Below, in pieces: positions 15,315-23,329 of a DNA stretch of 27,177 bases. The first letter of the stretch is position 1. Every line of letters starts with the position of its first letter. The notes under the pieces are model-generated. The model saw only the letters and a list, made by a program, of their open reading frames with translations, was not told the DNA's origin and did not search any database. This stretch comes from JBNKEI01 sp050288705 (GTDB taxonomy: Bacteria; Myxococcota; Myxococcia; Myxococcales; UBA5297), in NCBI GenBank assembly GCA_050288705.1, contig JBNKEI010000065.1, positions 1-27,177 of the forward strand, read 5' to 3'. The translations under genes were made by a program, and so were the position numbers.

Positions 15315-16281
15315 ATGAATGAATTTCGTACAGTAGAAGGGTGTTCTGGTCCATCAGTATTGTCCTCCCGAATTTGTCCAGGAAGAAATGGATCGGTTAA
15401 TTGCGATGCATCATGCACATTCCAAAACCGAGCCCATAGTAGATCCGCTAGTGGAAGCAGCTTTCCTTCATCATCGTTTTACCCAAATACATCCTTTTCA
15501 GGATGGCAATGGCCGTGTCGCTCGCTGTCTGGCCAATATTGCATTACTTCGCGCCGAGCTTCAGCCTTTGGTCCTTACTCGCGATGATCGTTCCAATTAC
15601 ATTGCTGCTCTTGAAGCTGCTGACGAAGGTAACCTAAAGCCGCTGGTTACATTGTTTGCTAACGTGGAAAAACGGGCTTTCCTTCGAGCGTTGGGTTTAT
15701 CCACAAGAGTGATTGATCAGGCCGCTGGAGGTATATCTTCTGTTTTCCAGGCGACTGCTGCAAAACTAAGAGAACGCGATGAAGCTGCCTCGCGGGATAG
15801 GTTGCAGCGCGAACTTGAAATGACTGAAAAATTAGTCGCCAAGGCAAAAACAAGATTGGAAGGTGTTTCTAATCAGTTTAATACTGCATTTACTGACACC
15901 GGATTTTCAGCTTTTATCCAGCAGAACAAGGAATCTAACCAGTATTATTTTCGCTCGCAAATTATCGATTGTGCAAAACGTTTAGATTACTTTGCAAATT
16001 TAAACGAAATTAAAAGATGGGTTCGGTTGACAATTAAAAATGGATTTAAAACCGATATAATCCTTTCGTTTCATAAGGTAGGGCACGAGCCAACCGAGTT
16101 AATGAGCTGCTCTATGTTTGTTTCCGAGCCGAAAGCAAAGACGATCGAAAATGCGTGCGAACAGCCTTTTGTTTATACTACTAAAATGCAATTAGAAGAA
16201 ATCCAAGGGCAATTCGAAAAGTGGTTAGAACAAGGGTTGATGGTTGCGATAGAAATTTGGCGTCGTAAGGTTGGAGTATAA
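15315..16281 (+). pseudogene. fic (Fic/DOC AMP-transferase) lacking its N-terminus and frameshifted, with an unknown C-terminal domain
   Basis: The main open frame starts at ATG 15388 (297 aa) and carries an intact Fic core motif HPFQDGNGRVAR (35-46), which in the family transfers AMP or other nucleotide parts onto hydroxyl side chains. Upstream, the same frame runs back to 15337 with QYCPPEFVQEEM, typical of the Fic flap. The preceding EFRTVEG, also flap-like, lies in the next frame (15315 onward). One extra G in the GGG near 15339 would explain the break. Everything N-terminal of EFR (well over 100 residues in ordinary Fic proteins) is missing, and a stop precedes it at 15312. Residues 110-165 look like coiled coil (RERDEAASRDRLQRELEMTEK), and 170-297 form an alpha/beta domain I do not recognise. 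The frame reaches 16281 without damage. It may be a dead gene or a remodelled protein. Confidence 0.7.
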
Positions 16282-16338
16282 AGCGCAACTGAGTGGGTAT
16301 TTAGGAACGATAGTCGCTAGACCATAGTACAAAAACAG

Positions 16339-16698
16339 CTAGGCGGCTTCACGGACTGGCGAAAATACGTGATTAAGCAGCGCCTGTCCATTCCAAGGTT
16401 TACTCATTACCGCTGTGTTTTCGTCTCTTAACTCTTGTTTTATCTCTTCGGCAACGCACGTTAGTATAACTGCACCTAAACGTGGCTGAATTATGCGAGC
16501 GCGACACACTAATTGCGTTCCGGTCATTCCCATCATTTGGTAATCAGTTATGAGAATATCTACTGGCTGCTTATCGAGAATCTGCAAAGCATCTACCGGA
16601 TTGTCTGCAGTCAAGACCGCACAAGCGCTGCCTTTAAAAAGGCGTTGTAAACTTTTTAGTATGAGGGGCTCGTCGTCTACCAGTAGCAGGGTTAGCAT
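16339..16698 (-). CDS. stand-alone response-regulator receiver domain
   Basis: A 119-aa CheY-like receiver with no output domain. The phosphorylation pocket is complete: acidic pair D8/D9 (LLVDDEP), phospho-acceptor D52 (ITDYQMM), T80 (VILTC) and K100 (MSKPW). ATG 16698 has GAGAGG five nt upstream. The open frame continues back to 16755 but those 19 residues are Arg/Lys-rich and not conserved. No histidine kinase is nearby. It could pass phosphate within a phosphorelay or bind a partner, but which is not determinable here. It is convergent with the fic remnant and separated from yhbY upstream by a 320-base gap. Confidence 0.88.
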   Translation of the reverse strand: MLTLLLVDDEPLILKSLQRLFKGSACAVLTADNPVDALQILDKQPVDILITDYQMMGMTGTQLVCRARIIQPRLGAVILTCVAEEIKQELRDENTAVMSKPWNGQALLNHVFSPVREAA

Positions 16699-16863
16699 AA
16701 GTCCTCTCTTCCATCTTTTTTCTTCTTTTACTCCCATTGCTCCCGTTGTTCTCATTGCTCCACAAGAGAGTTCGGTACGAACTGCAATTGCGATAAGGGC
16801 GAAACCTAGAATATCGCATCGACTACCAAGAAATGTCGGGAAGGGTGTGACTAGACTCGCAAA

Positions 16864-16895
16864 CCCTCACCTAACCCTCTCCCAGGGGGAGAGGG
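16864..16895. repeat. REP-like palindromic element in the response-regulator/yhbY gap
   Basis: CCCTCTCCC (16875-16883) and GGGAGAGGG (16887-16895) form a perfect 9-bp stem with a 3-nt loop, preceded by CCCTCACCTAA. This composition, CCCTCACC-N-AACCCTCTCCC-GGGAGAGGG, is a well-known intergenic repeat type in many proteobacterial genomes. The rest of the gap (16699-16863 and 16896-17018) shows nothing I can support as a gene; the plus-strand frame across it only reflects the repeat. Confidence 0.65.
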
Positions 16896-17018
16896 AATAT
16901 TTGCAAGCTCCATCTTCCTCGGGGGAGAAGGGTCGCTGAATAGTTGCTCTCATTGGCAACTCCATTAAATTTCCTGAAAAATAATATGACCTGCAAAAGC
17001 ATCTTCTATGTGTTCGGT

Positions 17019-17339
17019 TTAAATCTCGCCCTGAATTAGCGCTCGCGGTGGTAACGCAATTTTTGGCTTCTCCGGATGTCGTCGATAAAGCAAAATTGTG
17101 CGTCCTAGAACTTGAGCAATCTGCGATTGCGTTGCTGATGCTAGCTCCTGAGCAGCTTCGTGGCGATCAATAGGGGAGGATTCTCCAAGCTTGATTTTTA
17201 TGAGCTCGTGGTCTTCTAAGGCCTGGTCAGTTGCCTGGATAACTGCGGGGGTGATTCCTTCTTTGCCAATCATTACTATTACTTGGAGATGATGGCCCAA
17301 TGCGCGCAACGCTCGGCGCTGTTTTCCGTCTAGTGACAC
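17019..17339 (-). CDS. yhbY: YhbY-family (CRM domain) ribosome-assembly RNA-binding protein
   Basis: A 106-aa protein that is essentially one CRS1-YhbY (CRM) domain. It has QRRALRALGHHLQ at the N-terminus, the conserved GKEG loop (26-29; GxxG in the family), the helix VIQATDQALEDHELIKIKLG, and QLL/RTILLYR near the end. YhbY associates with pre-50S particles. The start is GTG 17339, with GAAGGA five to six nt upstream. Length is normal for the family. It lies 36 bases downstream of the J-domain gene and probably shares its transcript. Confidence 0.9.
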   Translation of the reverse strand: MSLDGKQRRALRALGHHLQVIVMIGKEGITPAVIQATDQALEDHELIKIKLGESSPIDRHEAAQELASATQSQIAQVLGRTILLYRRHPEKPKIALPPRALIQGEI

Positions 17340-17375
17340 TGAAATCCTTCTTTCTAGTGGTGGTCTAAATGCATA

Positions 17376-18962
17376 CTACTTTTGACGAAGCTCGCGTTTG
17401 GCGTCAACATGTTTTGGGTCAAGGGTAAGCGTTTTCTGAAACCATTTTCGCGCGGTGGAGGAATCGCCGAGCATTTTGTGAATTTGTCCCAAAAAGTAAG
17501 GAGCTTCGGCGCACCGAGGGCTTAATTTAAACCCTTGCTCAATCTCTTGTATGGCAGAGAGTCTGATTGCTCTTTTGTCCTGAGCGGAAAGGAAGCGCGC
17601 CCATCCGCGCCAGACGTAGTACTCTCCTTCTTGGTTATATAAATCAATGGCCTGGCAAAATTTTTCTACCGCGGCTGAAAAATTACGCGCTTTAACAAAA
17701 ATGCAGCCTTTTTGAAATGCTTCTTCCGAGGCAAAAATAGAAGCAGGGTCTATAGAATCGGTTGCCCCATTGCGCATAAGTTCCATATAATTTTTTCGTT
17801 GCTTCGGGTCGGACAAAACCGAATAAGCCTCATGAATGCGTGCGAATATTTGTTCTTTTAGCTTGGAAATCTCCATGGCTGACCCTCGAGCAGAAGTGTC
17901 GGGGTGATATTTTTTTGCCAATTGGAAAAATGAAGATTTGATTGCTGTTTCGGAAGCATTTTCCGCAATATTCAAAATTTGAAAATGATTTTTAGTCTCT
18001 AATTCTTTTTTAAAAGAGCGTAAAAATTCGATTTCCCGAGTTTGATCTAAAGGAATGGTTGAAGCTGTTGCCGGCGATGTTTCTGGCAAAGGAGCAGAGT
18101 ACTTGGCAAAAAGATGGTCGGCCGGTCTATTTTTTTTGGGGGGGCCAATACGAGGTGGGGAACTAGATTTCGAACCGGCAGGAGGTGGTGAAGCTTCGGT
18201 ACTTATTTTCGAGCACGATGAAACCTCTGTATTTCCGAAAGAACAAAGGTCTACGCAATAAAAAAGAAAGCCGGTGTTCAGAATAATGCTGGCGTCTTGG
18301 GGAACGGCGCTGCAAAGCTGATTGAGCGAACGGACTCCATCAAAAAATGAGGCCACCCGAACTTGTTGTGGGGTGAGCTTCAATTGACTAATTTCTACTT
18401 TACCACCGCTTTTCATCAATGGTCGGTCGAGACGAGCCCCCAGTCTTAGGCGAATCTCTTTCAACGGAATATTGCGGATTACGTCGCATAGCAAAGCCCA
18501 AGAGTTTCCTAATGCAATCGCTCCGGTAGGAAGCGCATCTTGGTAGTCAAAACTATAAGTTCCATTTTTTAATAGCAACGCTCGCAAAAGAAGCGATAGG
18601 GAGTGGGCAGTCCAATGGTTAAATACTTCATTGGGAGGCAGAATTCTGCACAAGCCGCTAATTACTTCCGCATTACCTGTCTGTGTGCGAGCTTCCTCTA
18701 GTTGTAACTTGGTTATTACTTTTCGATACACCAAAAAACTGCCTATGTCCTCTTCTTGGCGGGAAGGATGCACTGCGTAAGGAATTCCTTTTTTGAAGTA
18801 TATTCGGTAACTACGTGGAGGGTCATCTAGTCTCCAATTTCCCGACAAACCTGCCGAGCATATTCGGTAGTAAATACGAAAAGCGGCATCTTCATCCAAA
18901 TTACCAGTGAAGGGAAATTCTTCCGCAGAATCCTGGGGAGAGCGAACGTTCACAATGGTCAT
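17376..18962 (-). CDS. DUF4388-like / J-domain / TPR fusion protein
   Basis: A 528-aa cytoplasmic protein. Residues 18-235 resemble a DUF4388 (PATAN)-like region, including GNWRL, IYFKKGIPYAVHP and a run of FLVYRKVITKLQLEEA. Residues 245-310 are a Ser/Pro-rich linker. Residues 325-393 are a J domain with the HPD motif at 353-355 and AYSVLSDPKQRKNY. Residues 413-525 hold about three TPR units (AEAPYFLGQIHKMLGDSSTARKW and next). The J domain would stimulate an Hsp70 partner; TPRs bind proteins. This architecture is known from Myxococcota and related bacteria, where its role is not settled. No Shine-Dalgarno sequence precedes ATG 18962. Assignment of the N-terminal part as DUF4388 is moderate; the J and TPR assignments are firm. 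Confidence 0.82.
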   Translation of the reverse strand: MTIVNVRSPQDSAEEFPFTGNLDEDAAFRIYYRICSAGLSGNWRLDDPPRSYRIYFKKGIPYAVHPSRQEEDIGSFLVYRKVITKLQLEEARTQTGNAEVISGLCRILPPNEVFNHWTAHSLSLLLRALLLKNGTYSFDYQDALPTGAIALGNSWALLCDVIRNIPLKEIRLRLGARLDRPLMKSGGKVEISQLKLTPQQVRVASFFDGVRSLNQLCSAVPQDASIILNTGFLFYCVDLCSFGNTEVSSCSKISTEASPPPAGSKSSSPPRIGPPKKNRPADHLFAKYSAPLPETSPATASTIPLDQTREIEFLRSFKKELETKNHFQILNIAENASETAIKSSFFQLAKKYHPDTSARGSAMEISKLKEQIFARIHEAYSVLSDPKQRKNYMELMRNGATDSIDPASIFASEEAFQKGCIFVKARNFSAAVEKFCQAIDLYNQEGEYYVWRGWARFLSAQDKRAIRLSAIQEIEQGFKLSPRCAEAPYFLGQIHKMLGDSSTARKWFQKTLTLDPKHVDAKRELRQK

Positions 18963-19017
18963 ATAATTATGATACTTAAGAGCCAGATAAGAGATCTATG
19001 CCTGTCTTAAGAAGAAA

Positions 19018-20622
19018 TCACATTCCCCAGACCATGATTTTCCGTCCCTGGTAGTTCTCTTCTCGGTGAAAAACTCGTTCTTTGATTTCCAACTCCTGGT
19101 CGCTGGTAAAGACCAAAAGATGAGTTTCTGTAGCTTGGCAACGGTCAGCATAGGCAGCTACTTGCCTTAGTCCCTGGGAAACTGTTCTTTCCAGGCTTTT
19201 ATGTAGTACCTTTAACTCCAGCACAATTTTCTGTACTCCGGAAGCATGTGGCCATTTTAGAAAGAGATCAGTCCTTCCTGTTCCCAAAGCATATTCTCGC
19301 TCAATGCGTCCTTGACCGTTGGCCACTCGCTGGAGAAAGGCTTGCAGTAAGAGCTGCGGTCCTGCTTCTCGATAAGCTAGGCGGCCAGCCCAAGCCTCGC
19401 CATTTTCACAATAAAAATCCTGAAACTCCGAAAGTAACTTGGGGGTGTCTAGGGTGCCATCTGGCGTAATCCAATCAGGAAAAAAACGCGATTTTAACGA
19501 TTCCTGAGCTTCGACCATCAGTTCCCGAGGAATGATTTCTCTATAAATAGGATTAGCAATTTCCGCTCCCTGTTCGGTTTGTCGAATGAGTCCCAAATCG
19601 AGAGAGTATTGAATATCGTCGGGTTGTACGACCATGTCCCAATTTCCCAGAAAGATTGGCTGAATAACTCGACGAACCCGCTCTTCCCTAAGCTTATCGG
19701 TAAGCTGATCAAGATGGGTATCGCGGCGCAAAATAAGAGCCTCTTTGGCATCGTCAATTCGACTTCCGTCAATAGGAATCGCGCGATCTAATGCGCGAGA
19801 ATCTTCAAAACAAGCCTGGTAGGCGAGCGCATTGACCAACCACGGCTGGCCGCAGGTTAAGTCCCAAATAATTCGCATTGCCTCTTCGGAAATAGCCTGT
19901 CCAGTGGCACGAGTATGCTGGCCGAGAAGTTCATAAACTTCGGCAGGGGAAAGGTTTCCTAAACGAAGCGATTTGGATTTGATGTTAAAAGCCGAGCCCC
20001 CAGTAATCACTGTTTTGTCAACTGAAGAATAAAGTCGATAGTCGCGGACATCGCGAACACCACAAAGCACCACACTGGCGGGAAAAAGTTGGGGGCGCTT
20101 ATCGTAACCGGCGCGGAGCAAGCGCAATAGCGCAATAAGTGTATCGCCCACCAGGGCGTCGACCTCATCCAAAAAAAGCACTAATGGTCGGTAATCAAGT
20201 TTCGACCAATATTTCAGTAGCTCGCTGAATCGATTAATAGCCGGTCGGCGACCTTCCAATACTGGCTCAATGAATTCCAGTAGGCGGGGTTCTCCTAGTT
20301 CCTCTGCTCGGTTAGCAATTTCTCCAAGAATGACTTTAAAGGCCTCCTCGACATTCTCGCGAGCGAATTGGCCGCCTTCAAGATTGGCATAATAGGCGCG
20401 ATAGCAGCCCAAAGCATTGAGGTATTGGACCAGAGCTTTGAGACAAGTGGTTTTCCCGGTTTGCCGCGGAGCATGCAATACAAAATAGCTACGGCGATCG
20501 ATAAGCGACCGGATCTCGTCAAGATTGAGCCGAGAAAGCGGCTCGACAAAATAATGAATTTCTTGGTCTATCGTGCCGGCAGTGCAAAAGAAGCGTGGGG
20601 GAGGCATTGGAAACATGGGCAC
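19018..20622 (-). CDS. AAA-like ATPase fused to a PD-(D/E)XK-type nuclease domain
   Basis: The 534-aa protein has Walker A APRQTGKTT (51-59) and Walker B LVLFLDEVDAL (147-157), then ASVVLCGVRDVRDYR and a winged-helix-like GQPWLVNALAYQA. The C-terminal part has REYALGTGRTDLFL (D452) and IVLELKVLH (E469-x-K471), followed by VSQGLRQVAAYA (Q487, Y491). This is the D..ExK..Q pattern of PD-(D/E)XK nucleases. Similar ATPase-nuclease fusions are widespread and of uncertain role; some are thought to take part in defence or genome maintenance. The frame begins at GTG 20622, with in-frame ATGs at 20616 and 20607 also possible. No clear Shine-Dalgarno sequence is visible. It stands 51 bp from the DUF4091 gene and 55 bp from the J-domain gene. 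Confidence 0.85.
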   Translation of the reverse strand: MPMFPMPPPRFFCTAGTIDQEIHYFVEPLSRLNLDEIRSLIDRRSYFVLHAPRQTGKTTCLKALVQYLNALGCYRAYYANLEGGQFARENVEEAFKVILGEIANRAEELGEPRLLEFIEPVLEGRRPAINRFSELLKYWSKLDYRPLVLFLDEVDALVGDTLIALLRLLRAGYDKRPQLFPASVVLCGVRDVRDYRLYSSVDKTVITGGSAFNIKSKSLRLGNLSPAEVYELLGQHTRATGQAISEEAMRIIWDLTCGQPWLVNALAYQACFEDSRALDRAIPIDGSRIDDAKEALILRRDTHLDQLTDKLREERVRRVIQPIFLGNWDMVVQPDDIQYSLDLGLIRQTEQGAEIANPIYREIIPRELMVEAQESLKSRFFPDWITPDGTLDTPKLLSEFQDFYCENGEAWAGRLAYREAGPQLLLQAFLQRVANGQGRIEREYALGTGRTDLFLKWPHASGVQKIVLELKVLHKSLERTVSQGLRQVAAYADRCQATETHLLVFTSDQELEIKERVFHREENYQGRKIMVWGM

Positions 20623-20673
20623 ATTTTGCTTGTCAATGCAGAGGTTGGCAACTCAAGCAAACCTGGCGAGTGA

Positions 20674-22416
20674 CTATTTTGACAGAGCTTGTTCGATACG
20701 CTCGGCGAGCCACTGTAGTTTTGCGGTCCATAGCGCAGTATCTTTGGATATTTGGTAGGGTTTTGGCGCCAAAGCATGAGCCACCGATCGAGCCTCCGAA
20801 TCAAGGCCTAGAGAACGAGCTAGTACCAGGTATTCATAATCTTGTAGCCCATCGCGGATGTATTTCAAGCGGAGTGATTCTACGGGAATATGGGTAGTGC
20901 CGCCGATTTGCCGGGGAGTCCCCGGATAAAAAAGGGTGCCGTCTCCATTGCCGTGAAAACGCCATACGCTTTTCCAGGGATCGGCAGCTTGGTTTTCTTT
21001 TTCGGGAAGATAGGCTTGTACTGTATTGAAATATAGTTCGCCATCAATTCCGTTGAGAAAAGCCAATACTCCCATGGCGCGGTTTAAAAAAGCATCATGA
21101 TCTACCATGTACGATGCCCAACCAGAAAAATAGGTCAAATGGGGAAGATCGTGGGGATCAATAGGTGTGCAAGAGTGACTTCCGCATGATTGATACCACC
21201 ACAACTTAACGCCATTTTTTCTAATTTTCTGATAGTCAGTTAATGGAACTTCTAACGCACAGTAGTCGGAAGCTGGTCGTGAAAACAAGCAATTTAAATT
21301 GGGAGCAAAAACGTTAATAAATGGTTCTAGAAGTGGATGAAGTGGACTGGTTACTAATACCCGTAAATCGGGATCAGCTTGATGGGCTAATTTTGCAATA
21401 TGTTTAACCAAAGGCAAATGTTCTAACTTGGGTTCGTCATAGGCATAGACAAAAGCCCGGGAAAACCAGTTACGTTTTCGCAAGTGTTCGGTGAATTTAC
21501 GAAGATAAGCAATTTTTTGTTGATCAGTTTTTGCGGAAGGATGCATGCGCACATCCACACTGGTAAACCGCGCTCCATTGGGAAGGGCTGTTCCGTCGAG
21601 AAAAGGCGCTAATTCTTGGTCATAAGCATCAAAAATCAAGGAACTATCCGAACCTGGCGGTGGCGGTTCCATGGTCATTCCGTGAAAAGAAATGCGATGT
21701 TTCAAAGCAGCAATAGAATATTTACGCGTTAAGTTATTTACGGTTGAAGAAGTGGGGTTTAACCGATGACCATGGGCAGCACTCCATCCCGAAAATCCAA
21801 AGCTATTGGGTAGAGAAGAAGTTGCGGGCAATGCAAATTTACGTACTTTCACTTTTACCGGGAGATTGAGTTTCTTTTTTTGATGAGCGGTTAATGCAAT
21901 ATTTCCAATGAATGTTCCTGGCGACGAAGAAATAGGAATACAAACTTCATAATATAAAACTATTGGCTCGGGACCAGCATAAGATGCCGGAAAAGCATTG
22001 CGTATTTCTTGGTCATAGAAATCACGTTGCGGAATGAGCGGGTCTGGCCATTTTCCAATACTTCCTTCAATATTGGAAGGGGTGGAAATGAGTAAATAAT
22101 CTTCTCGGTAGATAACCGGATGCAAAAGTGTGACCACGCTCGACGGTGGCTTTTGGGCTAAAGGCAAAGTTTGTGCTTCCAGTTTTTGGATGGGGGTAGG
22201 TATAACCAACTGGGCGGCAACGCATTCCCCTCGGGCTCCAAAAAGAGTCAAGTCGTAATTTCTTGAAAAAGAAGCTTTGGGCCCCGCCTTGGTCATAGCA
22301 GAAACAAAAAAAGCCCATGGCTGACTATTGCTCGGTTTGGGGAAGGCCGGTCTTGCAATCAAAGAAACCAGCAGACAGGCAATTACCGTGGTGACTTTTT
22401 CACTGCTCGCTTCCAT
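20674..22416 (-). CDS. exported DUF4091 protein (glycoside-hydrolase-like)
   Basis: A 580-aa protein with an N-terminal signal peptide (hydrophobic segment VTTVIACLLVSLIARPAFP, about residues 8-26). The central part (about 200-480) looks like a TIM-barrel of the glycoside-hydrolase type, with RAFVYAYDEPKLEHLP and NGIDGELYF. The end has GDGTLFYPG and RLKYIRDGLQDYEYLVLARSLG, typical of DUF4091. Family members are predicted carbohydrate-active enzymes, but catalytic residues and substrate are not established. An acidic DEP motif at the end of a strand is a candidate acid residue. ATG 22416 has a weak AGGTTAC upstream. The gene lies 52 bp after the DUF3108 gene, so the exported pair may act on the same polymer. 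Confidence 0.8.
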   Translation of the reverse strand: MEASSEKVTTVIACLLVSLIARPAFPKPSNSQPWAFFVSAMTKAGPKASFSRNYDLTLFGARGECVAAQLVIPTPIQKLEAQTLPLAQKPPSSVVTLLHPVIYREDYLLISTPSNIEGSIGKWPDPLIPQRDFYDQEIRNAFPASYAGPEPIVLYYEVCIPISSSPGTFIGNIALTAHQKKKLNLPVKVKVRKFALPATSSLPNSFGFSGWSAAHGHRLNPTSSTVNNLTRKYSIAALKHRISFHGMTMEPPPPGSDSSLIFDAYDQELAPFLDGTALPNGARFTSVDVRMHPSAKTDQQKIAYLRKFTEHLRKRNWFSRAFVYAYDEPKLEHLPLVKHIAKLAHQADPDLRVLVTSPLHPLLEPFINVFAPNLNCLFSRPASDYCALEVPLTDYQKIRKNGVKLWWYQSCGSHSCTPIDPHDLPHLTYFSGWASYMVDHDAFLNRAMGVLAFLNGIDGELYFNTVQAYLPEKENQAADPWKSVWRFHGNGDGTLFYPGTPRQIGGTTHIPVESLRLKYIRDGLQDYEYLVLARSLGLDSEARSVAHALAPKPYQISKDTALWTAKLQWLAERIEQALSK

Positions 22417-22468
22417 TAAGTAACCTAGTTAGGCATGGAAGCTAGTGAAGGCAAGAGCAAGTAACAAA

Positions 22469-23275
22469 TCAGGGAAAACGAGAGACACCTTTCCGGTAAC
22501 TAGCCAAGTCGGCTACCAAGGAACCGACAATGAATTCGGCATCCAAGCGCACTGGAAGGTGGCGAAAATCATCAGTCAGATACAAATTCAGGTCTCTTTT
22601 GCTGGCTAACTTTCCAGAAAATTCCACCTGGATACGTAAAACCACTGTATTGAATTTCCCGGCAGGCACCTCAATCTCTTCTTTGCGATCAGCTCGTGCT
22701 TTAAGAGTAAATAGTCTGCGACCGGTGAAAATTGGAATCTCTACTTGGTCGCCGATGGCTAGCCGCTGTTCTCGCAGCATAAAAATGGCCGCCAGAAGAT
22801 CCTGGGCTGATGGAGGTACACTATGTTGGTACTCTTTTTTCTTTTCTCCCTCCTTTTCGTGGATAGTAGTCGCAGTGGCATTATTGCGGTGGAAACGAAC
22901 GCGTTCACGCCTTCGTGTATGTTTTTCTACTGCCAATAAATCATTACCGGTAGTTAGATGCTTACTCGGGTTCCACCAGGTGGTGAACTTGTCCCTGATA
23001 GGGTAAAGAGCAAAGAGGGCATTGGTCTTTCCAATGCCGGTAATAGGCCAAATGGTTTGGTTGTCTAAATAGGTTGGACTTCCTACCAATATCCTGGCTT
23101 TTCCGACTGGTATGCCTAAATACCTACATTCAAAAGAAAGAGTTTCTGCTGGACTAAAGGCAGGTTTTGAAGAAGGCGATGCTGCCGCAGAAGAAATGCC
23201 CCCCCAGGTCAGCATATTGAACGCCAAAAAATATCTTAGTTTCTTCGCAAACTTATATAGAAAGTAACTACCCAT
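22469..23275 (-). CDS. periplasmic DUF3108 protein
   Basis: A DUF3108 protein of about 268 aa from ATG 23275, with a signal peptide (KKLRYFLAFNMLTWGGISSAAASP). The mature part is mostly beta-strands: ETLSFECRYLGIPVGKARI near the start, RRLFTLKARADRKEEIEVPAGKFNTVVLRIQ, and NLYLTDDFRHLPVRLDAEFIVGSLVADL at the end. The last is the signature of the family, whose members sit in the periplasm of Gram-negative bacteria with unknown function. The open frame extends to TTG 23299, which has GAGAA upstream; ATG 23275 gives the more standard signal peptide. It lies between yebC and the DUF4091 gene, all leftward. Confidence 0.82.
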   Translation of the reverse strand: MGSYFLYKFAKKLRYFLAFNMLTWGGISSAAASPSSKPAFSPAETLSFECRYLGIPVGKARILVGSPTYLDNQTIWPITGIGKTNALFALYPIRDKFTTWWNPSKHLTTGNDLLAVEKHTRRRERVRFHRNNATATTIHEKEGEKKKEYQHSVPPSAQDLLAAIFMLREQRLAIGDQVEIPIFTGRRLFTLKARADRKEEIEVPAGKFNTVVLRIQVEFSGKLASKRDLNLYLTDDFRHLPVRLDAEFIVGSLVADLASYRKGVSRFP

Positions 23276-23329
23276 GTTCGTTGGCAATTCTGTTTTCAAC
23301 TAAATTCTCGCTATTTTTAGGAAAGCTAC

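Noticed and set aside
16550..16939. Plus-strand frame from the receiver gene into the REP element
   Set aside because: Its first half is antisense to the receiver and its last half is the translated REP repeat (NPHLTLSQGERE-like), a common false gene.
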